Below are positions 6,257 to 11,576 of a DNA stretch of 12,997 nt, in pieces. The notes under the pieces are model-generated. The model did no database searches. It was not told the origin of the DNA and saw only the letters and a list, made by a program, of their open reading frames with translations. The DNA is from Sulfuricaulis sp049587675. GTDB taxonomy: Bacteria > Pseudomonadota > Gammaproteobacteria > Acidiferrobacterales > Sulfurifustaceae. How positions within the stretch are numbered: position 1 is the first letter of the stretch; each line of letters opens with the position of its first letter. The stretch is taken from NCBI RefSeq assembly GCF_049587675.1, contig NZ_JBAVEJ010000128.1:1-12997 (forward strand), read 5' to 3'. The position numbers and the translations under genes are program-made.

Positions 6257-6259
6257 ATA

Positions 6260-6546
6260 CGGACATTCCTTAACAAGGAAAGATAACTAAGTGGCATCCT
6301 CATAATGTGTGTGGCTTTCATAATAAAAAGTGTAAATAAAACCTCAGGTCTTTCCCAAAGATTCGGCCTATCGCTCAAATCAATGAGAAATTGATATTGA
6401 AATAAAAAGGGAATAGGCGGATAAAGAAATAAAGATCATACATCTTGAACTGTGTCGGCCTTGGCGGCCCGGTGCAGTGAGTCGGGGGCGTCAGCAAATA
6501 ATCGCCGCCATTGGCAGTTTGGTCAACTTGATAGAGGCAACCACCC
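6260..6546. other. AT-rich gene-free interval upstream of the CHRD gene
   Basis: No gene is supported in these 287 bases. The segment is clearly more AT-rich than its surroundings. It has two short dyads: TTCCTT/AAGGAA (6266-6280, three-base loop), right beside the IS end, and ATCAAT/ATTGAT (6379-6395). It presumably holds the promoter of the CHRD gene. I saw only weak -10/-35 candidates (for example TTGAAA followed by GATAAA) and do not call one. Confidence 0.5.
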
Positions 6547-6984
6547 ATGAATGCAATTCTTCGTAAGTCACGTTTCACTCTTGCTATGGTTACCGTTGTC
6601 GCGGGGATTCTCGCAGCGGGCGCCGGGATGGCGATGGCCGCCACAACAAAGGTTACGCTGAGCGGCGATCAGGAAGTCCCGCCAGTCAGCACCTCCGCCC
6701 AAGGCAGCGGCACGATCACCGTTGGCGCGGACAAGTCCGTCAGTGGCAGCGTCAATACCTCCGGAGTCGACGGCAAGGCGGCGCATATTCACGAAGGGGC
6801 CCCCGGGGCAAACGGTCCGGTCATCATTCCTCTCAAGAATACGTCCGCCAATGTGTGGTCCGTTCCGGCCGGTGCAAAATTGACCGATGCGCAGTACAAA
6901 AGCTACGAGGCTGGCAACCTTTATATCAACGTGCATAGCGCCGCCCACAAAGATGGCGAGATCCGCGGCCAGCTCAAACCTTAA
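6547..6984 (+). CDS. Secreted CHRD-domain protein
   Basis: This 145-residue protein begins with a signal peptide (MNAILRKSRF basic, then a hydrophobic stretch) that is probably cut after AMA, near residue 31. The rest is a single CHRD domain: LSGDQEVPPVSTSAQGSGTI, AHIHEGAPGANGPVIIPL and LYINVHSAAHKDGEIRGQL. CHRD domains, first described in chordin, occur in many bacterial exported proteins of unknown role. Conserved His residues (HIHEG, NVHS) are present. It is probably periplasmic or extracellular. The Shine-Dalgarno is weak (GAGG about nine bases before ATG). It appears monocistronic and converges with the integrase pseudogene. Confidence 0.93.
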   Translation: MNAILRKSRFTLAMVTVVAGILAAGAGMAMAATTKVTLSGDQEVPPVSTSAQGSGTITVGADKSVSGSVNTSGVDGKAAHIHEGAPGANGPVIIPLKNTSANVWSVPAGAKLTDAQYKSYEAGNLYINVHSAAHKDGEIRGQLKP

Positions 6985-7005
6985 CGGGCCGCGCCCACAT
7001 TTTTT
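6964..7005 (+). terminator. Possible terminator of the CHRD gene
   Basis: CGCGGCC (6964-6970) pairs with GGCCGCG (6987-6993) across the stop codon, and a run of six T follows at 7000-7005. The loop is 16 bases and a short spacer precedes the T run, so this is only moderately convincing. Confidence 0.4.
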
Positions 7006-7006
7006 G

Positions 7007-7813
7007 TTATTGCTCGATCTGTCGCAACACGACGGGTGATGCGAACGTGCGGTATTGGCCGGAAAGCGACCCCTCCCTACGGCCGCTCTCCGTCTGCTCT
7101 GACATCTCCAGGGCATCATCGACCTCAATGCGCAGGTAGCGTACCGTGCTTTCGAGCTTGGTGTGTCCCAGCAACAACTGGACGGCACGCAGATTCTTCG
7201 TGCGCTTGTAGATCAGCGTGGCCTTGGTGCGGCGCAGCGAGTGGGTGCCATAGTCCCGTGGCTCCAAGCCTATGAGTGCCGCCCAGGATTTCACGATACG
7301 GGCATACTGCCGTGTCGAGATATGCGGTGACCGGGTCAGGCGGCTCGGAAACAAGAATTGACCCGAGCTGAGCTGCGCTTTGGCGATCCAGTCCTCCACC
7401 ACCTCCCGGGTCTGATCGGTCAACTCGAACTTCACCGGCTGGGTCGTCTTCTGCTGCATGATGGCAGCCCGGCGCATCGCCTTGCCCTCATGCGCGACAT
7501 CCCACACCTTAAGTTTGATGAGGTCACAGCCTCGAAGCTAGCTGTCGATGGCCAGGTTGAACAGGGCCAGGTCTCTGGCGCGCTGTGCCAGTTGCAGGCG
7601 GATCCGGATGGCCCAGATCTCTCGCAGTTTAAAGGGTGGCTTCGGCCCGATCAGGCGGTTCTTGTTCCAAGGGATGTGGTCAGTGCCACCAGTGACGCTG
7701 TTCTGATTGCTGTATATGGCGTGTTTCCTCCGTGTTGGTTGGGGAAACACGAGTCTGGGCTCTTGCAGCAAGGGGCGCTTTTCGACTGTGGACTCAATTG
7801 GTCGATGCAACAC
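7007..7813 (-). pseudogene. Tyrosine recombinase (phage-type integrase), interrupted by in-frame TAG
   Basis: Read on the minus strand, two pieces in the same frame make one integrase. The upstream piece carries PWNKNRLIGPKPPFKLREIWAIRIRLQLAQRARDLALFNLAIDS. The downstream piece carries LRGCDLIKLKVWDVAHEG, the box THSLRRTKATLIY, LLGHTKLESTVRYL and a short tail. A TAG (plus-strand 7538-7540) separates them, where relatives have Lys (SKLRGCDL), so AAG to TAG is likely. The stop falls just before the first catalytic Arg. The other catalytic residues (HxxR, LGH, Tyr) are intact. No good start codon lies near the conserved N-terminus, so the boundary at 7813 is simply the longest open frame. Restart at 7507 would lack the N-terminal domain. 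It is probably a relic of a lost mobile element. Confidence 0.85.
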
Positions 7814-7918
7814 CTAATCTCTAACTATTATTACGGCATGCGCGCGGCTTCGCTCGCTGTCCGACCGTGGGCGATGCCCACTCGACATAAATTTTGAGCT
7901 AGGTTTTCGCGCGTGCTG

Positions 7919-7945
7919 CCCGCGACTAGCGCGATCGCGGGTTTC
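7919..7945. terminator. GC hairpin between the integrase relic and the next gene
   Basis: CCCGCGA (7919-7925) and TCGCGGG (7935-7941) form a perfect 7-bp stem with a 9-base loop, followed by TTTCT. It could end transcription arriving from the left. No plus-strand gene lies immediately upstream, so its role is unclear. Confidence 0.4.
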
Positions 7946-7965
7946 TGTAACTGGATTCCGGACGA

Positions 7966-7994
7966 TTGTTTATTGAAAAAGGGAGTTTTATACT
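7966..7994 (+). promoter_or_regulatory. Sigma-70 promoter of the small secreted protein gene
   Basis: TTGTTT (7966-7971), a spacer of exactly 17 bases, and TATACT (7989-7994). Transcription would start near 8001, giving a short leader with the Shine-Dalgarno at 8014-8018. Confidence 0.7.
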
Positions 7995-8024
7995 TTCTTT
8001 CCTTTTAATAACTGGAGGATGACC

Positions 8025-8360
8025 TTGAACGTCAAAACCACAGTAACAGCAATCTTCGCTCTTGTTGGTATAGTCGCCGTCACAAGCTCTGCCATGGCCA
8101 AGACGATCAAAGTTAACAGCAAAGACGCCAAAGATGCCCTGTCGTCATGCAAGGCCAATGGAGGCGTCTCTTTCCCCAAAACGGGCGCGAATTCCACCTT
8201 CGGTTGCATGAATTCCGATGGCAGTGGAATTGTCTGTGGCGGTTATTCAGACAAATTCAAGAAAACCTGCGATACCTTCATGGTGGCACCGCCGCGTCTC
8301 CCAACCCGAGATGAGGTTCTGAACGCCGAGGCGGCTATGAAGATGGAGAAACAGCAGTAA
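8025..8360 (+). CDS. Small secreted protein with four cysteines, TTG start
   Basis: This is a 111-residue protein of unknown function. A strong GGAGG (8014-8018) sits only one base group before an ATG at 8019, which overlaps it functionally. The in-frame TTG at 8025 is six bases away, the ideal distance, so TTG is the likelier start. The signal peptide NVKTTVTAIFALVGIVAVTSSAMA probably ends before KTIKVNSKD. The mature part has four Cys (SSCKANGG, FGCMNS, IVCGGY, KTCDTF), which could form two periplasmic disulfides, and a Met/Glu-rich tail ending MEKQQ. A promoter is visible immediately upstream, and the gene seems to stand alone. No family recognised. Confidence 0.8.
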   Translation: MNVKTTVTAIFALVGIVAVTSSAMAKTIKVNSKDAKDALSSCKANGGVSFPKTGANSTFGCMNSDGSGIVCGGYSDKFKKTCDTFMVAPPRLPTRDEVLNAEAAMKMEKQQ

Positions 8361-8379
8361 GACGCTTCAGCAGTTCGTG

Positions 8380-8428
8380 CGGCTGGGCATGGAATGACCG
8401 GTCCATGAGGGGCCAGGGATTTTTTTGA
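8380..8428 (+). terminator. Possible terminator after the four-cysteine protein
   Basis: CATGGA and TCCATG form a 6-bp stem, with outer CTGG/CCAG pairing possible through an asymmetric bulge, followed by GGGATTTTTTT. It begins about 20 bases past the stop codon. The irregular stem lowers confidence. Confidence 0.4.
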
Positions 8429-8551
8429 AGTAATTTTCATGCATTACCGCGTGTTCGGCCACCCGCGAATGCAGGCAGTGTCGAACCGACGATAGCGCAA
8501 GGGTTGAGGTTCTCATGAGTCATCGAGCCCGGCCCTTTTGATTCTCCCCTG

Positions 8552-8764
8552 ATGCTCATTAGCTTGTGTCTGCTGGTCTCGGCATGTACCAGCACGCGCG
8601 ATTTCTACGAAGCGGTTTACAACACGCTGCAGTTTTACGCCAAGGATAAGAATCCGTCGGATAATGCGACGTTTCCAGACCAGCCCGTGAGTTTTCAGCA
8701 GTACGAAGCCGAACGCAAAAGGCTCCTCGAATCCCAGGGCAAATCAATAAAGCGATCACCGTAG
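8552..8764 (+). CDS. Small lipoprotein, copy 2
   Basis: This 70-residue near-copy of the protein at 3075-3332 is MLISLCLLVSAC followed by TSTRDFYEAVYNTLQFYAKDKN and a matching tail ending KRSP. The lipobox LVSAC is intact, but the basic n-region of copy 1 is missing. An in-frame stop at 8516 rules out an upstream ATG, and no clear Shine-Dalgarno precedes ATG 8552. DNA similarity to copy 1 starts at about the ATG and ends at the stop. This copy may therefore be N-terminally truncated and poorly translated or exported. Most of the coding sequence is conserved, with about nine substitutions after the lipobox. No operon partner is evident. Confidence 0.6.
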   Translation: MLISLCLLVSACTSTRDFYEAVYNTLQFYAKDKNPSDNATFPDQPVSFQQYEAERKRLLESQGKSIKRSP

Positions 8765-8821
8765 TCAAAGGGCTGGCAATATCGGTAAGTCATTCGTGTG
8801 GTGTGTTGTGTGAACGACCCC

Positions 8822-8830
8822 TGTTATAAT
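8822..8830 (+). promoter_or_regulatory. Extended -10 promoter of the putative toxin-antitoxin pair
   Basis: TGTTATAAT (8822-8830) is a perfect TATAAT with the TG extension. The best -35 at 17 bases upstream, TGTGTT (8802-8807), is poor, as expected for extended -10 promoters. The start would be near 8837, about 44 bases before the ATG at 8881. Confidence 0.65.
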
Positions 8831-8880
8831 TTCGGCGCCTCGTCAAATCAGACAACCACCCGAAATCTCCGACCCTAGCG

Positions 8881-9672
8881 ATGTCATTCGATTCCAGCCA
8901 CGTCGATTTACTCCTACAGTACGTCTTGCTGGTCGCGGGGGCGAGAGACAAGCAGATCGACCGTCAACTCGGCCCGATTCACCTGATTAAGTATGTTTAT
9001 TTGGCCGATCTCGCCTATGCACGGCGAAATCAAGGAAAAACCTTCACCAGCGCCCACTGGCAGTTCGACAAGTTCGGCCCTTGGGCCCAAGAGGTGCGCG
9101 AACGTATCGAACCGGCGTTCCTCGCGATTGGCGCAGACAAAAAAACATTCCCCAGCAAATACGAGGACGATGGGATTCGTTGGTCTTTGCGAGACGAACG
9201 ATTATTAAATGAGAGGGAATGGAAGCTTCCAACCGATATCACAATGTATTTGAAGCGTTATGTCGACAGGTTTGGAAAAGATGCACCAAGTCTGCTGGAT
9301 CACGTCTATAGCACTAAGCCTATGCTGTCGGCCGCACCGAATGAATACCTGGACTTTTCCTTGGCAGTAGAAGATGCGTCAAGTGCAGAGCCTGAACCGC
9401 GACCATTGAGAATGGACATCCTCTCCGAGAAGAAAAAGAAAAAATTAAAAGAACGGATGCATGTGCTGCAAGAGAAACAAAAAAGCAGGAAACCGAAAGC
9501 GCTTATACTAGTACCCCTGGTAAAGAATCCCAGGGTCGACGCGATTTACGAAGATGGTATTGCCTGGCTTGACGATCTTGCTGGCCAGCCATTAACACCT
9601 GGCGAAAAAGCCGCCGAATTCTCGGGCGAAGTATGGCAATCTTCTACCAGGAGGGGCGGCAATGTTTCCTGA
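8881..9672 (+). CDS. Panacea (DUF4065/SocA)-like protein, putative antitoxin
   Basis: This is a 263-residue soluble protein. Residues about 8-145 resemble the Panacea domain: HLIKYVYLADLAYARRNQGK (34-53), the SAHWQFDKFGPWAQEV segment (57-72) and DHVYSTKPM (140-148). This recalls the family pattern of K-L-x-Y-LA-D, a G-x-x-F/Y segment, KYGP and a C-terminal H/Y-x-x-x-P. Panacea proteins act as antitoxins paired with diverse toxins. Residues 160-205 are charged, with a lysine-rich stretch EKKKKKLKERMHVLQEKQKSRK that is probably a helical linker. The last 55 residues are unassigned. It overlaps the next gene by 11 bases. No strong Shine-Dalgarno precedes the ATG, but an extended -10 promoter does. 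Domain assignment is by eye only. Confidence 0.65.
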   Translation: MSFDSSHVDLLLQYVLLVAGARDKQIDRQLGPIHLIKYVYLADLAYARRNQGKTFTSAHWQFDKFGPWAQEVRERIEPAFLAIGADKKTFPSKYEDDGIRWSLRDERLLNEREWKLPTDITMYLKRYVDRFGKDAPSLLDHVYSTKPMLSAAPNEYLDFSLAVEDASSAEPEPRPLRMDILSEKKKKKLKERMHVLQEKQKSRKPKALILVPLVKNPRVDAIYEDGIAWLDDLAGQPLTPGEKAAEFSGEVWQSSTRRGGNVS

Positions 9673-10375
9673 CGACTGTATTCAGTCGATCATTGGATCA
9701 GCCAACTGGTGGACCAAGAATAATGAGAAAAAACTTTGCCGGGGTGCGTTGATCATTGCTTTCGCGCCCCACGTGGACCAGGTTCCTTATGCGCTTGAGC
9801 CAGTAGGACGAACTGACGCCAGTCGGCATGACAGCGCCATCCTTCGAGTGGCCCCCCTCAGCGTGAATCAACCGCTCGAGAAAACCGATCTGCCCGTCGC
9901 CGCCATGCCACTGCCAGACGGGGAGGTTTGGGCAGCCTATCGGGCCAAGAAGCGACCCTGTCTGGTGATTGGTTCCACTAATCCAGCGGTAGATCAAGCG
10001 CTGACCGGGGGAACGCCGAAGAATTCCACCGCACCAACGGTATTGGTTGCGCCTTATTATGGTGTGGACAGAGATGGCCGGCGCGCGGGCTACAAACCCG
10101 ATTTCGTCGAGCGCGTTCGGCATTGCGAATATCCTCAATTCGTTTGGGATCGCCTGCCGATTGCCGGCGGACCCGACGAGTCGATTCTTCGACTGGATCA
10201 CCTTCAGCCGATCGGCGCTCTTAACAATTCGTACAAAATCACCGAGTTCAAGCTCAGCGACGCTGCGCTCGAGATCATCGATGAGTTGGTTCATTGGCTG
10301 ATCTGGGGTGGAGTTGATGCGGACGGTTTAATCGCGTTGTATCGAGAAGAAATCAAAGCCACTTTCGGTTCATAG
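9662..10375 (+). CDS. MazF/PemK-like fold protein, putative toxin
   Basis: This 237-residue protein starts at ATG 9662, inside the upstream gene. Its Shine-Dalgarno AGGAGG (9649-9654) is at ideal spacing, so the two are probably translationally coupled. Elements typical of MazF/PemK endoribonucleases appear in the usual order: GEVWAAY (87-93, compare GDIVWxxx), KRPCLVIGS (97-105, compare RPVLVVS), TVLVAPYYG (126-134) and SILRLDHLQPIG (174-185). The first 85 residues form an extension absent from classical MazF (about 110 residues). The C-terminal helix region (196-237) is also extra, so it is about twice the family's size. Function as an RNase is inference from the motif order and the gene pairing. 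It could instead be a non-catalytic SH3-like protein. Confidence 0.6.
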   Translation: MFPDDCIQSIIGSANWWTKNNEKKLCRGALIIAFAPHVDQVPYALEPVGRTDASRHDSAILRVAPLSVNQPLEKTDLPVAAMPLPDGEVWAAYRAKKRPCLVIGSTNPAVDQALTGGTPKNSTAPTVLVAPYYGVDRDGRRAGYKPDFVERVRHCEYPQFVWDRLPIAGGPDESILRLDHLQPIGALNNSYKITEFKLSDAALEIIDELVHWLIWGGVDADGLIALYREEIKATFGS

Positions 10376-10425
10376 GCGCCTTATCCCCCGGGAATCGGGA
10401 TATGACCACTAGGGAAGCTATGAAA
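10376..10425 (+). repeat. Duplicated 5' end of the peptide transporter gene, copy A
   Basis: Bases 10376-10412 match 11540-11576 at 32 of 37 positions, including the ATGACC start of the transporter gene. After a short gap, GGAAGCTATG recalls GGAGCTACG at the equivalent place. The open frame here ends quickly in the palindromic repeat at 10428. It is a relic and not a gene. Confidence 0.75.
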
Positions 10426-10427
10426 AA

Positions 10428-10466
10428 GTGCCGTTCGCCCTGAGCTTGTCGAATGGTGAACGGCAC
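10428..10466. repeat. Palindromic repeat unit, CTGAGCTTGTCGAA type
   Basis: GTGCCGTTC (10428-10436) and GAACGGCAC (10458-10466) are perfect complements around CTGAGCTTGTCGAA. It is the same class as the elements at 318-490. The location after the putative toxin gene suits a transcript end. Confidence 0.7.
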
Positions 10467-10650
10467 AAGGCGTTGAGTCGACGATTCAACCGTAAGTGCA
10501 GACCCGAACTTCCTGGTAAGGAAAACAATGCAACCTCAGCCTGACCTGTGGAAAAGACGATGGAATGTTTAAACGAATTAGGAAATACTAATCCTGCATA
10601 GGCGGACCAGTGGGCCTGCCTATACAAGTTAGATTTCCTTGGAGGTGCCT

Positions 10651-11370
10651 GTGCCATCCCCCATTAATGATAATCTTGCGGTGCTCGTCGACGCCGATAA
10701 CGCTCAGGCGTCTGTCATTGCTGAACTTCTGGCCGAAGTAGCAAGGTACGGTACAGCGACAGTAAAGCGCGCTTACGGAGATTGGACAACGCCAAATCTG
10801 GCTGGCTGGAAGGATGTTTTGCATGTTCATGCCATCCAACCTATTCAGCAGTTCAGATATACGACCGGGAAAAACGCGACAGACTCAGCACTAATAATCG
10901 ATGCCATGGATTTGTTGCATGGCGGAAAAGTGGACGGATTTTGTCTGGTCTCGTCAGACAGTGACTTTACACGCCTGGCCACAAGAATCCGCGAGGCCGG
11001 GCTTTCAGTCTACGGGTTTGGTGAACAGAAAACGCCAAAGCCATTCGTTGCGGCTTGTGACAAGTTCATCTACACAGAGATCCTTCGCAAATCTTCTCCA
11101 GGTTCACCGGTAGCTGCGCCGGTACAATCCTCCCTTAAACCTCTCCTTAGCTCCGCAATCTCTGCAGCGGCTCAAGATGATGGTTGGGCACTATTGGCAA
11201 TAGTTGGCGGGCTGGTATTGAAGAGTGACCCATCATTTGATCCACGTAACTTTGGGTTCAAGAAGCTTGGTGAACTTGTGAAAGCACAGCCGTATCTTGA
11301 GGTGAAGTCAACTCCTGCCGGTGAAGGTTCCCAAAACATGCAGCTTTTTGTCCGAGTAAAGGAATCCTAA
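10651..11370 (+). CDS. NYN-domain protein with C-terminal OST-HTH/LOTUS domain
   Basis: This is a 239-residue protein with a GTG start at 10651, five bases after GGAGG (10641-10645). A longer frame from TTG 10639 would place the start inside that site. The N-terminal NYN (PIN-like) domain shows VLVDADNAQ (D14, D16), GKNATDSALIIDAMDLL (D78) and LVSSDSDFTRLATRIREAG (D103, D105), the expected acidic metal-binding set. VYGFGEQKTPKPFVAACDKFI completes it. After a Ser/Pro linker (148-164), residues 165-236 fit an OST-HTH (LOTUS) domain, with DDGWALLAIVGGLVLKSDPSFDPRNFGFKKLGELVKA. NYN-OST-HTH proteins are predicted RNA-binding nucleases. The specific RNA is unknown. All candidate catalytic Asp are retained. 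The gene stands alone between the two copies of the transporter gene's 5' end. Confidence 0.92.
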   Translation: MPSPINDNLAVLVDADNAQASVIAELLAEVARYGTATVKRAYGDWTTPNLAGWKDVLHVHAIQPIQQFRYTTGKNATDSALIIDAMDLLHGGKVDGFCLVSSDSDFTRLATRIREAGLSVYGFGEQKTPKPFVAACDKFIYTEILRKSSPGSPVAAPVQSSLKPLLSSAISAAAQDDGWALLAIVGGLVLKSDPSFDPRNFGFKKLGELVKAQPYLEVKSTPAGEGSQNMQLFVRVKES

Positions 11371-11418
11371 CAATTCCTGCAGGCGACTGATCTGACGGGC
11401 CGCGCCCGAGCTCAAGCC

Positions 11419-11516
11419 TTGAACGTCCGTTTCAGAATACTGGACCGTCTGCTTCTGGAGAAAGCGACTGCCCGGAAGTGGCCGATTTGAGACCAGGCCG
11501 AAAACGCGACACGGAC
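11419..11516. repeat. Dispersed intergenic repeat, copy C
   Basis: The left half matches 4149-4222 and the right half (11479-11515) matches 3407-3443 at 32 of 37 positions, so this copy links the other two. It also contains the GCTTCTGG / GGCCGATTTG words. No coding potential. Confidence 0.6.
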
Positions 11517-11539
11517 GAAGAGGGCGGTGGATATACTGT

Positions 11540-11576
11540 GCGCCTTATCCCCTCAGAATCGGGACATGACCGCTAG
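11540..11576 (+). repeat. 5' end of the peptide transporter gene, copy B of the flanking direct repeat
   Basis: This is the functional copy. It ends within the first codons of the transporter gene. See 10376-10412 for the decayed partner, about 1.16 kb upstream. Confidence 0.75.

Larger units (their letters stand above)
4845..6259 (+). mobile_element. IS110-family insertion sequence, IS1111-like
   Basis: A 14-bp perfect inverted pair, ATGGACTCCTCCTC (4852-4865) and GAGGAGGAGTCCAT (6243-6256), brackets the transposase gene and 277 bases of downstream noncoding DNA. In the IS1111 subgroup the inverted repeats are subterminal, typically about 7 bases inside the left end and 3 inside the right. 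I placed the ends by that rule, giving about 1.4 kb. The exact ends are inferred. IS110-family elements make no target duplication, and none is seen. The intact transposase and perfect repeats suggest a recent, possibly active copy. Confidence 0.85.

Noticed and set aside
6465..6479. Possible second sigma-54 site (TGGCGG..TGCA) before the CHRD gene
   Set aside because: The GG-GC spacing is nine bases instead of ten, and the TTGC element is incomplete.
6568..7188. 206-codon minus-strand open frame over the CHRD gene
   Set aside because: It is antisense to the CHRD gene and overlaps the end of the integrase relic in another frame. No domain is recognisable.
7358..7897. 179-codon plus-strand open frame
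   Set aside because: Antisense to the integrase pseudogene, whose minus-strand motifs are unmistakable.
7793..7930. Possible attachment site or integron attC next to the integrase relic
   Set aside because: I found no paired core sites or matching direct repeats. The only structure is the 7919-7941 hairpin.
9698..10294. 198-codon minus-strand open frame
   Set aside because: Shadow of the MazF-like gene, which has a strong ribosome binding site and ordered motifs on the plus strand.
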